Below are positions 27,746 through 35,195 of a DNA stretch of 64,000 nucleotides, in pieces. Source of the DNA: Anaerolineaceae bacterium (GTDB lineage: Bacteria > Chloroflexota > Anaerolineae > Anaerolineales > Villigracilaceae). The stretch's first letter is position 1; each line of letters opens with the position of its first letter. The DNA lies in the NCBI GenBank assembly GCA_009772985.1, contig WOUS01000001.1:186001-250000 (forward strand). Direction: 5' to 3'. The translations under genes were made by a program, and so were the position numbers. The notes beneath the pieces were generated by a model. The model was not told where the DNA came from. It made no database searches and saw nothing but the letters and a program-made list of their open reading frames with translations.

Positions 27746-28718
27746 CGAGATGAAAGTGTACGGCGGCATCAAACTGTATGCCGGCACCGGCTCCCCCGAC
27801 CTGGCGCAGAAGGTGGCCGATTACCTCGGCGCGGAACTGTGCGGGCGCGATGTGCTCGTCTTCCCCAACGAGAACATCTTCGTCAAACTGCACGGCAGCG
27901 TGCGCGGGCAGGACGTGTACGTCATCCAGACCACCTCTTCGCCCGTCCATCGCAACCTGATGGAACTGCTGATCATGCTCCAGACCCTGCGGCTGGATTC
28001 GGCCGCGCGCGTCACTGCCGTCGTCCCCTACCTGTGCTACGGGCGTTCGGACAAAAAGGACCAGCCGCGCGTCTCCATCACCGCCCGCCTGGTGGCCGAC
28101 ATCGTCCAGATTGCCGGGGCCGACCGCTACATGACCATTGACCCGCACGCCGGCCAGATCCAGGGATTCTTCTCCATCCCCGGCGACGTGCTGAAATCCC
28201 AGTACCTGCTGGTTGACTACGTCAACCAGAAACTGCGCGCCTCCATGAAAGACCCGGTGATCGTCTCGGTGGACCTGGGTTACGCCAAGAAAGGCCGCAA
28301 CTTCGCGCTGGGGATTGATGCCCCGATCGCCTTCATCGAAAAGCGCCGCGTGGCCAACGACGCCCGCGCCGAAGCGTTGACCATCATCGGCGAGGTCGAA
28401 GGCCGCGACGTCATCCTGGTGGACGACGAGATTGACACCGGCCGCTCGCTGGCCCAGGCGGTCAACCTGGTCAAGGAGAACGGCGCCCAGCGCATCTACG
28501 TGGCCTTCATCCACCCGATCTTCTCGTCGGACGCCATCGAGCGCCTGGGCGCCCTGCCGGTCACAGAGTACATCACCACCGACAGCGTCCCCATTTCGCC
28601 GGAAAAATGCCAACTGCTCGGCAAACGCCTGACCGTGCTCTCGGTCGCGCCGCTGCTGGGCGAAGTCATCCGCCGCGCCCACGAAGGCCGCAGCGTGGGA
28701 CAGATGTTCAACGAATGA
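27735..28718 (+). CDS. prs: ribose-phosphate pyrophosphokinase-like protein
   Basis: PRPP synthetase family, 327 residues; normally makes PRPP from ribose 5-phosphate and ATP. Visible motifs: GSPDLAQKVADYLG at the N-terminus, the ATP flexible-loop region VVPYLCYGRSDKKDQPR near 96, TIDPHAGQIQGFF near 134 and the PRPP loop VILVDDEIDTGRS near 221. Some positions are unusual: the loop reads DDEIDTGRS where DDMIDTGGT is common, and the SPDxGGxxRA segment is replaced by SVDLGYAKKGRNFA. It may therefore be a divergent Prs class. Overlaps the GNAT gene. Confidence 0.82.
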   Translation: MANSEMKVYGGIKLYAGTGSPDLAQKVADYLGAELCGRDVLVFPNENIFVKLHGSVRGQDVYVIQTTSSPVHRNLMELLIMLQTLRLDSAARVTAVVPYLCYGRSDKKDQPRVSITARLVADIVQIAGADRYMTIDPHAGQIQGFFSIPGDVLKSQYLLVDYVNQKLRASMKDPVIVSVDLGYAKKGRNFALGIDAPIAFIEKRRVANDARAEALTIIGEVEGRDVILVDDEIDTGRSLAQAVNLVKENGAQRIYVAFIHPIFSSDAIERLGALPVTEYITTDSVPISPEKCQLLGKRLTVLSVAPLLGEVIRRAHEGRSVGQMFNE

Positions 28719-28728
28719 ACCCGTCCAA

Positions 28729-28757
28729 CCCTGCGAAGGTTTGGAACCTTCGCAGGG
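28729..28757. repeat. inverted repeat with 13-bp arms
   Basis: CCCTGCGAAGGTT and AACCTTCGCAGGG separated by TGG, between prs and the bacterioferritin gene. No T-run, so an interspersed repeat is more likely than a terminator. Confidence 0.65.
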
Positions 28758-28781
28758 ATAATCTGCTTTCAGGAGGCTCCC

Positions 28782-29249
28782 ATGAAAGGCAACGACAAGA
28801 TCATCGCAAAAATCAATTTCCTGCTGGCCGATGAACTGACCGCAATCAGTCAGTACATGGTACACGCCGAGATGTGCGACAACTGGGGCTACAAACATCT
28901 CGCCGAAGCCATCGAGAAACGCGCCATTGGCGAGATGAAGCACGCCGAGAAACACATCGGCCGCCTGCTCTTCCTCGAGGGCAGGCCCATCGTCAGCGAA
29001 CTCAACAAAATGCACATCGGCGACACCGTCGAGCAACAGCACAAGAATGACTGGGATGCCGAGAACGTCGCCATCAAGGCCTACAACGAAGCCATCCAAC
29101 TGGCTGTCGAAGTCGGCGACAACGGCACGCGCGAACTGTTCGAAGCCATCCTCAAGGACGAGGAAGACCACATTGACTGGATCGAGGCGCAACTCGACCA
29201 GATCAAGCAGATGGGCCTCCCGGCCTACCTGGCCGAGCAACTCCACTAA
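28782..29249 (+). CDS. bfr: bacterioferritin
   Basis: A 155-residue four-helix iron-storage protein that forms 24-mer shells. All six ferroxidase ligands sit at the canonical positions: Glu18, Glu51, His54, Glu94, Glu127 and His130. The haem-ligand methionine Met52 is present too, so it is a haem-binding Bfr and not a plain ferritin. The ATG at 28782 follows AGGAGG. It is the only iron-storage gene seen; no bacterioferritin-associated ferredoxin is adjacent. Cytoplasmic. Confidence 0.95.
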   Translation: MKGNDKIIAKINFLLADELTAISQYMVHAEMCDNWGYKHLAEAIEKRAIGEMKHAEKHIGRLLFLEGRPIVSELNKMHIGDTVEQQHKNDWDAENVAIKAYNEAIQLAVEVGDNGTRELFEAILKDEEDHIDWIEAQLDQIKQMGLPAYLAEQLH

Positions 29250-29250
29250 A

Positions 29251-29302
29251 CAGTATCCAGTATCCAGTGCTGTACACTGTACACTGGATACTGTACACTG
29301 AC
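29251..29302. repeat. short iterated CAGTATCC / GTACACTG repeat
   Basis: Tandem and inverted copies of CAGTATCCAGT and CTGTACACTG fill the gap between bfr and mutM. Closely related text recurs at 45647-45797. Confidence 0.6.
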
Positions 29303-29307
29303 CTGTC

Positions 29308-30114
29308 ATGCCCGAACTGCCCGAAGTCGAAACCCTCGCCCGCACCCTGCGCCCGGCGCTCATCGGCAAGACCATCCTTGCCTCCGACCTGCGCTGGAAG
29401 CGGACGCTTGCTGCGCCTTCGCCCGAAGCCTTCAAGCGCAAGATTCGCGGGCAGGAAATCACAGAGGTCTCCCGCCGCGCCAAATACTTCATCCTTCGGC
29501 TTTCATCCGTCAGCCTTTTGATCCACCTGCGCATGAGCGGCGGCCTGCTGGTCGTGCTGGGCGGCTACCAGCCCGAAAAACACGACCGCCTGATCCTGAA
29601 ATTGACCGACGACACCTCGCTCATCTTCAGCGACCCGCGCAAGTTCGGCCGCGTCTGGCTGGTGGACGACCCCGCCCGCGTCTTTGCGGACCTCGGGCCG
29701 GAGCCGCTCTCCGAAGCATTCACCGCCGGCTGGCTGTTCGCCGCCCTGCGCGCCCGCCGCCGGCAACTCAAACCGCTCCTGCTCGACCAGACCTTCCTGG
29801 CCGGCCTCGGCAACATCTACGTGGACGAGTCGCTGCACCGGGCAAAACTCCACCCGTTGACCCCCTCCGACCGGGTCACGGCCCGGCAGGCCGAAGGCCT
29901 GCGGAACGCCATCCGCGCAACGCTCGAGGAAGGCATCCGCCAGAACGGGGCCAGCATAGACTGGGTCTACCGCGGCGGCGGGTTCCAGAACCAATTCCGC
30001 GTCTACGGGCGGACGGGCCAGGCATGCCCCGTCTGCGGCCGCAAGATCCAACGGCTGACGGTCGGCCAGCGCGGCACGCATTTCTGCCCCAAATGCCAGA
30101 AGTTGAAGGATTAA
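29308..30114 (+). CDS. mutM: formamidopyrimidine-DNA glycosylase (Fpg/MutM)
   Basis: A bifunctional glycosylase/AP lyase removing 8-oxoguanine, 268 residues. The catalytic N-terminal PELPEVET is intact (Pro2 nucleophile). Lys near 59 lies in RRAKYF, the H2TH motif is at LAGLGNIYVDESL near 168, and a C-terminal zinc finger CPVCG...CPKC (residues about 242-264) is preceded by the conserved Asn/Arg loop region. Length is typical. It forms a unit with the following 204-residue gene, three bases downstream. Confidence 0.96.
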   Translation: MPELPEVETLARTLRPALIGKTILASDLRWKRTLAAPSPEAFKRKIRGQEITEVSRRAKYFILRLSSVSLLIHLRMSGGLLVVLGGYQPEKHDRLILKLTDDTSLIFSDPRKFGRVWLVDDPARVFADLGPEPLSEAFTAGWLFAALRARRRQLKPLLLDQTFLAGLGNIYVDESLHRAKLHPLTPSDRVTARQAEGLRNAIRATLEEGIRQNGASIDWVYRGGGFQNQFRVYGRTGQACPVCGRKIQRLTVGQRGTHFCPKCQKLKD

Positions 30115-30117
30115 CTT

Positions 30118-30732
30118 ATGCAGTGGAATTTTGCAACCATCCTCATCCTGTTCGGGGTGCTGTTCGCCGGCTACGGCATCGGCCTGCTGGAGATGCACCT
30201 GAAGCGGCAGAAGAAGATCCACCAGCTCGAGGACGCCCTGAAAGCGGAACAGGCGAACGCCGCGCTCGCGGCCGCCGCCCCGCCGCCCGCCGCGTCCCAG
30301 CCGAGCGACCTGCGCCTGTGGAGCGACGCCTCCGGGACCCCGAACCTGGAACTGGACAACGCGCCGGTCAGCGCCCCCGCCTCCCTCACCCCCGAACAGC
30401 GCCGCCGCCTCATCACCCTGCTGACGCAGATCCGCCCCTGGCTGGAGGGCGGACCGGTTGCCCCGGCCGCGGCCGCCCCGGTCAAAATCGTCGAACCGCC
30501 CACCACGCCTGTGGCAAAGAGCATCGTGGCGCAGGTCAACGACATTTTGCAGTCCCACCTGCCCGGAACGCCGCTGGCCGCAAAACTCGTCCGCCTGGGC
30601 GAGACGCCCGGCGGGGGCGTGCTGGTTTTTGTTGGAACAGCCAAATACGATGGGATTGATGCCGTGCCCGACCCCGAGGTGGTGGCCGCCATCCGGGCGG
30701 CGATTGCCGAGTGGGAGAAGAAAGCCGGTTGA
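30118..30732 (+). CDS. membrane-anchored coiled-coil protein of unknown function
   Basis: A 204-residue protein with one N-terminal helix (about 5-25), a basic/acidic coiled segment (HLKRQKKIHQLEDALKAEQANAAL), Ala/Pro-rich linkers, and a C-terminal domain with LVRLGETPGGGVLVFVGTAKYDGIDAVPDPEV. The latter looks like a small alpha/beta fold often seen at the end of such Chloroflexi proteins, but I cannot name it. Starts three bases after mutM. Expected to sit on the cytoplasmic membrane with the soluble part inside. Confidence 0.6.
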   Translation: MQWNFATILILFGVLFAGYGIGLLEMHLKRQKKIHQLEDALKAEQANAALAAAAPPPAASQPSDLRLWSDASGTPNLELDNAPVSAPASLTPEQRRRLITLLTQIRPWLEGGPVAPAAAAPVKIVEPPTTPVAKSIVAQVNDILQSHLPGTPLAAKLVRLGETPGGGVLVFVGTAKYDGIDAVPDPEVVAAIRAAIAEWEKKAG

Positions 30733-30736
30733 TGTT

Positions 30737-30763
30737 GTGGAACAGGTCTCAGACCTGTCCTAC
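30737..30763. repeat. 27-bp palindromic repeat (13-1-13), member 3
   Basis: Arms GTGGAACAGGTCT and AGACCTGTCCTAC around one base, overlapping the elp3 stop codon at the convergent junction. Same 27-bp layout as the elements at 1810 and 18675. Confidence 0.7.
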
Positions 30764-32481
30764 AGAATTTTGGTGAGATACAATTCGCCGCGCACAAACC
30801 CCCGCTCGAGATAATATTGCCTTGCCCCCACCGCCGCGATGACCGCCATCCGGCGGTAACTTTTTGCGCGGGCGATGCGTTCCGCTTCGGCCAGCAGGCG
30901 CGTGCCGAGACCGGCATGCTGGGCCGCGCCGGTCTGCTCTTTGCCCACCCCGAGCGACTGCCCGTACACGTGCACCTCGCGGATGATGGCCGCGCCCTCC
31001 AGGTCCGTCAACCCGGTGGCGGGCGAAGTAGTCCCGGTTCCAGCACGGGGCGAGTCCGGGCCGGGAAGCGACAGCCGCAGGAACCCGGCAATTCTATCTT
31101 CCGGCGTGACGAAGGACAGGAAATGCTCCTCGGCTCCGTCGGGATGGTAGACCAGGTCATCGAGCCGCAGGGACCCGGCCTCCACTTTTTCGCCGCGCAC
31201 CTCGCGGCAGCGGATGCATTGACAACGAATTCCGCGCCGGGCGAGTTCGGCCTGCACGTCCTGCCGCAGGCTGGTGCGTTTGTTGCCCGCCACCACGTGC
31301 GTGGACGGGATGTCGCGGATGACGCGGTTGACGCGGCAGTAGCGCGGGATGGACGGCTTGACGTCCGCGATCAGGCTGATCAGTTCATCGGTCGAGTAGG
31401 GGCGGTAGTCGCCGCGTTTCCAGATTTCGTAGAGCGGGGCGTTTTCGAGCAGTTGCGTCGGGTAGATTTTGATCTCGTCCGGGCAGAGGCCGTCCCACAG
31501 GCGGGGAAAATCCGCCCGGTCGGAGTCGGGCGTCGCGCCGAGCAGGTTGGGCATCCAGTGCAGGACGATCTTGAATCCGCCCGCCCGCAGCAGCGCCACG
31601 GCCCGGCGCAGGTCCGCGACGGTGTGGCCGCGCTGATTGAGTTCGAGGATGTGGTCGTCGAGGCTTTGCGCGCCCATCTGGACCTTGGTCACGCCGAGGG
31701 AACGGAACCAGGCCAGTTCGTCCGGGGTAACCTCGTCGGGACGGGTCTCGACGGAGAGTCCCACGTTGCGGTGCGCGGCGGATTCGTTCTGGAGATGAAT
31801 CTGTGCCAGAGATTCATTAACCGCGAAGGGCGCGAAGGTTTTATCATTTTTTTCTTCGCGCTCGCCTGCCCCCGTTCTCGTGTACCCGTTCTTTGGGTAT
31901 TGGGGGCCGCGTGCTTGGCGGTTAATTGATTCATTCATGGCCTGGAAACACCGCTGCACAAACCACGCCTGGTAATCCCGCCGGTAGGACGAGAACGTCC
32001 CGCCCAGGATGAGCAGTTCGATCTTGTCGGTCGGGTGGCCGACCGCGGCCAGCGCTTGCAGCCGGGAGGCGGCCTGCGCGTACGGGTCGAAGTCGTTCTC
32101 CACGGCGCGCATCGCGCCGGGTTCGTCGGGCAGGTAACTCTTGGGCATGCGCACATCGTCCGGGCAGAAGATGCACTTGCCGGGGCAGGGATAGGGCTTG
32201 GTCAGCACCGTGACGGTGGTCACACCGGAGAGCGTCCGCACCGGCTTGAGGCGGATGCGCGCCAGCAGGTCTTCGTCCGGCTCCCAGTCGCCGCTCTCGA
32301 CCAGTTCGTTGTAGGCCGCCACCAGCGCGGACTTGTGCAGCGGCGCGGCGTTCCACGGGTTGCCGCGCAGGGCGGCTTCCACAGGTTTCCCGGCGCGCAC
32401 GTCTTCCAGCGCACACCGGGCCTGGGCCAGTTTTTCGGGGGGCAGGGAGCGCATTTCGCTCCAGTTGGTTTTCGTTGTCAT
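30760..32481 (-). CDS. elp3: tRNA uridine(34) carboxymethyl-synthase Elp3
   Basis: Stand-alone bacterial Elp3, 573 residues from the ATG at 32481. It modifies wobble uridine to cm5U using SAM and acetyl-CoA. The radical-SAM domain carries the cluster motif CPGKCIFCPDD near 100 and GLSVETRPDEV. The C-terminal GNAT domain shows GLGTRLLAEAERIARAKSYRRM and the final ARQYYLERGF. A longer in-frame start (32721) would translate the 66-bp repeats, so I reject it. Residues encoded by 31811-31927 are an in-frame insertion of a small mobile element; without it AMNESLAQIHLQNESAAHRN reads through as in other Elp3. Divergent from a Trm9-like methyltransferase. Confidence 0.93.
   Translation of the reverse strand: MTTKTNWSEMRSLPPEKLAQARCALEDVRAGKPVEAALRGNPWNAAPLHKSALVAAYNELVESGDWEPDEDLLARIRLKPVRTLSGVTTVTVLTKPYPCPGKCIFCPDDVRMPKSYLPDEPGAMRAVENDFDPYAQAASRLQALAAVGHPTDKIELLILGGTFSSYRRDYQAWFVQRCFQAMNESINRQARGPQYPKNGYTRTGAGEREEKNDKTFAPFAVNESLAQIHLQNESAAHRNVGLSVETRPDEVTPDELAWFRSLGVTKVQMGAQSLDDHILELNQRGHTVADLRRAVALLRAGGFKIVLHWMPNLLGATPDSDRADFPRLWDGLCPDEIKIYPTQLLENAPLYEIWKRGDYRPYSTDELISLIADVKPSIPRYCRVNRVIRDIPSTHVVAGNKRTSLRQDVQAELARRGIRCQCIRCREVRGEKVEAGSLRLDDLVYHPDGAEEHFLSFVTPEDRIAGFLRLSLPGPDSPRAGTGTTSPATGLTDLEGAAIIREVHVYGQSLGVGKEQTGAAQHAGLGTRLLAEAERIARAKSYRRMAVIAAVGARQYYLERGFVRGELYLTKIL
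31811..31935. mobile_element. MITE-like element inserted in frame in elp3
   Basis: A 109-bp segment (31819-31927) is bordered by direct repeats GATTCATT at 31811-31818 and 31928-31935, the hallmark of an 8-bp target-site duplication. Its ends pair as ATTAACCGC / GCGGTTAAT. Element plus one duplication is 117 bp, i.e. 39 codons, so the elp3 frame stays open. No coding capacity of its own. Confidence 0.8.
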
Positions 32482-32489
32482 TTTTTTTT

Positions 32490-32621
32490 CGGATTCCGAC
32501 GACTCCAGTCGTCGGATTGCCTCCGAAGTCGGGAGACTTTGGACTCCGGTGTTTTCGGATTCCGACGACTCCAGTCGTCGGGTTTTATCCAAAGTCGGGA
32601 GACTTCGGACTCCATTGGTGG
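32490..32621. repeat. two tandem 66-bp repeats, each with two inverted repeats
   Basis: Units start at 32490 and 32556. Each contains the palindrome CCGACGACT/AGTCGTCGG around CC, and a second stem AAGTC/GACTT around GGGA. They occupy the whole divergent region between elp3 and the methyltransferase gene. Confidence 0.85.
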
Positions 32622-32622
32622 G

Positions 32623-32634
32623 TATAATCAGAGC
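32623..32634 (+). promoter_or_regulatory. leaderless promoter of the Trm9-like gene
   Basis: TATAAT (32623-32628) plus six bases before the ATG at 32635. No Shine-Dalgarno. It abuts the tandem repeats. Confidence 0.6.
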
Positions 32635-33366
32635 ATGAAGAATGAAACCGCCGCGCGGCTGCTCGCCTTGAATAAACAATTCTACCAGACCTTCGGACGC
32701 GAGTTCTCGTCCACGCGCCAACGGCTCCAGCCCGGCGTTTTACGGGTGCTGGACACGCTGAACGGGGACGAATCCATCCTGGACCTCGGCTGCGGCAACG
32801 GCGAAGTGGCGCGCGAATTGATGCGGCGCGGCCACCGCGGACCGTACACGGGCGTGGACTTCAGCCTGCCCCTGCTCGAAGTGGCCCGTCTCGGCTGGGA
32901 AGATGCCCCGGCCACTTTCCTGCGCGCCGACCTGGCCGCGCCGGACTGGGACAAAAAGATCGTCGCTGCGCTGACCCGTCCCTTCGACCTGGCGACTGCC
33001 TTCGCCACCCTGCACCACATCCCCAACGCGGCGGCACGCCTGGAAATCCTGAACAAAATCCACGCCCTTCTGCGCCCGGGCGGGAAGTTCATCCACTCCG
33101 AGTGGCAGTTCCTGAACAGCGAGAAACTCAAGGGGCGCATCCAGCCCTGGGCCGAGGTCAGACTCACCCAGAAAGACGTGGACCCCGGCGACTACCTGCT
33201 CGACTGGCGCGGCGGCGGGCGCGGACTGCGCTACGTCCACCACTTCGACGAGGCGGAGTTGCAAGCCCTGGCCGAGGCGGCCCGCTTCCGGGTCCGGACA
33301 GCGTTCTGGTCCGACGGGGAAAACGGGAGGCTGGGGCTGTACCAGGTTTGGGAGAAAATAACGTAG
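32635..33366 (+). CDS. Trm9/ALKBH8-like tRNA wobble-uridine methyltransferase
   Basis: A 243-residue class I SAM methyltransferase. Motif I is LDLGCGNG (49-56), followed by YTGVDFS and ATAFATLHHI. The N-terminal FSSTR with following hydrophobics just before motif I, and the C-terminal GDYLLDWRG...RYVHHFDEAEL, are the signatures I know from eukaryotic Trm9/ALKBH8 (FSxTR, and W...RYYHxFxxxEL). Trm9 methylates the cm5U made by Elongator/Elp3 to mcm5U. Its divergent position beside elp3 supports the same role here. Trm9 needs Trm112 in yeast; no such partner is visible nearby. Generic methyltransferase is the fallback call. Confidence 0.78.
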   Translation: MKNETAARLLALNKQFYQTFGREFSSTRQRLQPGVLRVLDTLNGDESILDLGCGNGEVARELMRRGHRGPYTGVDFSLPLLEVARLGWEDAPATFLRADLAAPDWDKKIVAALTRPFDLATAFATLHHIPNAAARLEILNKIHALLRPGGKFIHSEWQFLNSEKLKGRIQPWAEVRLTQKDVDPGDYLLDWRGGGRGLRYVHHFDEAELQALAEAARFRVRTAFWSDGENGRLGLYQVWEKIT

Positions 33367-33412
33367 GGGCGGGGTTCATCCCCGCCCAGGCAGGGACCAG
33401 CCCTGCCCCTAC
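33363..33412. repeat. 50-bp compound inverted repeat
   Basis: Outer ends GTAGGGGC / GCCCCTAC enclose two inner hairpins (GGCGGGG/CCCCGCC and GGCAGGG/CCCTGCC), between the methyltransferase and AMP nucleosidase genes. Confidence 0.7.
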
Positions 33413-33421
33413 GGAGATACG

Positions 33422-34192
33422 ATGAAAACCAAAGACGAAATCGTCACCAACTGGCTGCCGCGCTACACCGGCACCCCGCTCGAAGCGTTCGGCCCGTACA
33501 TCCTGCTGACCAACTTCGACAGTTATCTGCGCACCTTCGCCGGGTGGCACAACGTCCCGGTTTCGGGGGAGGGCAAGCCGATGCCCAACGCCACCGCCGA
33601 CGGCATCACGATGATTAACTTCGGGATGGGGTCGGCCAACGCCGCCACGGTCATGGACCTGCTGTCTGCCATCCGCCCGAAAGCAGCGCTCTTCCTGGGG
33701 AAATGCGGCGGGCTGAAGAAGCGCCTCGGCCTGGGCGACCTGATCCTGCCCATCGCCGCCATCCGCGGCGAAGGCACATCCAACGACTACTTCCCGCAAG
33801 AAGTCCCGGCGCTGCCCGCGTTCAATTTGCAGAAGGCCGTCTCCACCACCATCCGCAACTACAACCGCGACTACTGGACCGGCACAGTCTACTCGACCAA
33901 CCGGCGCGTCTGGGAACACGATGACGCATTCAAGGCCTACCTGCGCCGCATCCGCGCCATGGCCGTGGACATGGAAACGGCCACGATCTTCATCACCGGC
34001 TTTTACAACAAAACCCCCGCCGGCGCGCTGCTGCTCGTCTCCGACCAGCCGATGATCCCGGAGGGAGTCAAGACCGTCGAGTCCGACCGCAAGGTGACGC
34101 AGGAGTTCGCCGACCTGCACCTGCGCATCGGGATTGACTCGCTCAAGGAGATCATCAACGACGGGTTGACCGTCAAACATTTGAGATTCTAG
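33422..34192 (+). CDS. amn: AMP nucleosidase (short type)
   Basis: A 256-residue nucleoside phosphorylase-fold enzyme of the short AMP nucleosidase type, expected to cleave AMP to adenine and ribose 5-phosphate in the cytoplasm. Visible: INFGMGSANAATVMDLL near 62, FLGKCGGLKKRLGLGDLILP near 84, and MAVDMETATIF near 180, the nucleoside-binding MxxE motif. LLVSDQPMIPEGVKT near 201 follows the family pattern. It lacks the extra N-terminal domain of the E. coli enzyme. It converges on the alkyltransferase-like gene across a strong hairpin. Confidence 0.85.
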   Translation: MKTKDEIVTNWLPRYTGTPLEAFGPYILLTNFDSYLRTFAGWHNVPVSGEGKPMPNATADGITMINFGMGSANAATVMDLLSAIRPKAALFLGKCGGLKKRLGLGDLILPIAAIRGEGTSNDYFPQEVPALPAFNLQKAVSTTIRNYNRDYWTGTVYSTNRRVWEHDDAFKAYLRRIRAMAVDMETATIFITGFYNKTPAGALLLVSDQPMIPEGVKTVESDRKVTQEFADLHLRIGIDSLKEIINDGLTVKHLRF

Positions 34193-34238
34193 CGGGCAGA
34201 CGCCATCCGCCCTCGCCGTCCTACCGGGCAAAGAAACT

Positions 34239-34280
34239 TTGCGGCGACCGCCATATTCGGTGGTCGCCGCAACTTATTTT
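34239..34280. terminator. bidirectional terminator between amn and the alkyltransferase-like gene
   Basis: A 14-bp stem (left arm TTGCGGCGACCGCC, one G-T pair) with a six-base loop, followed by a T-rich run. Confidence 0.8.
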
Positions 34281-34293
34281 TAACAGCCCTCTG

Positions 34294-34674
34294 CTAAAGC
34301 AGGCGCGGCTGCCCGGACCCGGAGCCTGCCTCCCACCCAAAGCGGACCAGGTCCACGCGGCCGCGGTCGTTGAACTCCACGCCCTCGGCTTCGAGCAGGC
34401 GGCGCTGTTCCTCCGCCCCGGGCCGCAGGCTGATCTCGCCCTTCGAGTTGATCACCCGCTGCCAGGGAACATCGTTCGGGCATTTCGCCATCGCCGACCC
34501 CACCCAGCGCGGACCGAGGGTCAGGTAGGCTTTCGTCTCCACGCCCTCGGGCGGCGGGATGAGTTTGGCGATTTGTCCGTACGCGGCGACCTTGCCGGGC
34601 GGGATCTGGCATACGAGGTCCCAGACCTGGTGGTTGAAGAGGATGGGGTCGGGGGGAGATGTGAATGGACTCAT
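34294..34674 (-). CDS. alkyltransferase-like protein (ATL, MGMT family without catalytic Cys)
   Basis: A 126-residue protein of the MGMT DNA-binding domain fold. The methyltransferase active site PCHRV is replaced by PWQRVI (about residues 69-74), so tryptophan stands at the acceptor cysteine. This is the known ATL signature: such proteins bind O6-alkylguanine and recruit nucleotide excision repair instead of repairing the base. The helix-turn-helix part (VWDLVCQIPPGKVAAYGQIAK) and the VGSAMAKCP loop are intact. The start overlaps the upstream gene's stop (ATGA). Confidence 0.9.
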   Translation of the reverse strand: MSPFTSPPDPILFNHQVWDLVCQIPPGKVAAYGQIAKLIPPPEGVETKAYLTLGPRWVGSAMAKCPNDVPWQRVINSKGEISLRPGAEEQRRLLEAEGVEFNDRGRVDLVRFGWEAGSGSGQPRLL

Positions 34675-35195
34675 ACTTCCGCCAGCAACCTTCTGGCAAC
34701 CACCCGGTACGCCGGGCGGTACAGGCGCATGAACGGAATGGTGTGGTGGACGACCGGGAAATCCTCATCGTCCATACTCTTGAAGAAAGCCGCAAACCTT
34801 TGACCGTCGAAGGGAATCTGTCCTTTCAAACACAGGCGCGCGGTCTCTGAGCCAAAATCACGCAACTGCCCGCGTGAGCCGGAAAACGCTCCGGCTGTAT
34901 TCAAAAACGCGCCCAGCAGTTTTTCGGGATCCTTCCCGGCCCGGGTATACGGCCGCAGGTGGACGCGGACGATTTCCCCGTCGGGAGAGATCAGGTCGAA
35001 CAGCGGCTCGTCCGGACCGAGTCCCATATCCGCCAGTTCGCGCTCCAGCCACCTGCGCGCCCAGGCTTCATCCCCGGCCGCATGTTCACTGCCGAGGGCA
35101 GCCTGGAGCAACAACTTGTAAACATCCTGCACTTGCATGCCCGGATAGCGCCCGGCATGCTCGATCAAAATTCGTTCAACCCCTGCGGCTACCAC
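34671..35195 (-). CDS. conserved protein of unknown function between surE and the ATL gene
   Basis: A 174-residue soluble protein. I choose GTG 35195 because AAAGGAG lies five bases upstream; GTG 35201 is an alternative. Noticeable stretches are YKLLLQAALGSEHA near 28, a Trp/Arg region (EAWARRWLERELADM), VRVHLRPY near 77, and an aromatic C-terminus (FFKSMDDEDFP, IPFMRLYRPAYRVV). No family recognised with certainty; His/Asp/Arg content could suit an enzyme. It overlaps surE by seven bases and the ATL gene by four, so the three are translationally coupled. Confidence 0.65.
   Translation of the reverse strand: MVAAGVERILIEHAGRYPGMQVQDVYKLLLQAALGSEHAAGDEAWARRWLERELADMGLGPDEPLFDLISPDGEIVRVHLRPYTRAGKDPEKLLGAFLNTAGAFSGSRGQLRDFGSETARLCLKGQIPFDGQRFAAFFKSMDDEDFPVVHHTIPFMRLYRPAYRVVARRLLAEV

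Noticed and set aside
32482-32721. Longer N-terminus for Elp3
   Set aside because: It would consist of translated 66-bp repeats (RRLESSESE twice); the internal ATG at 32481 gives the usual Elp3 start.
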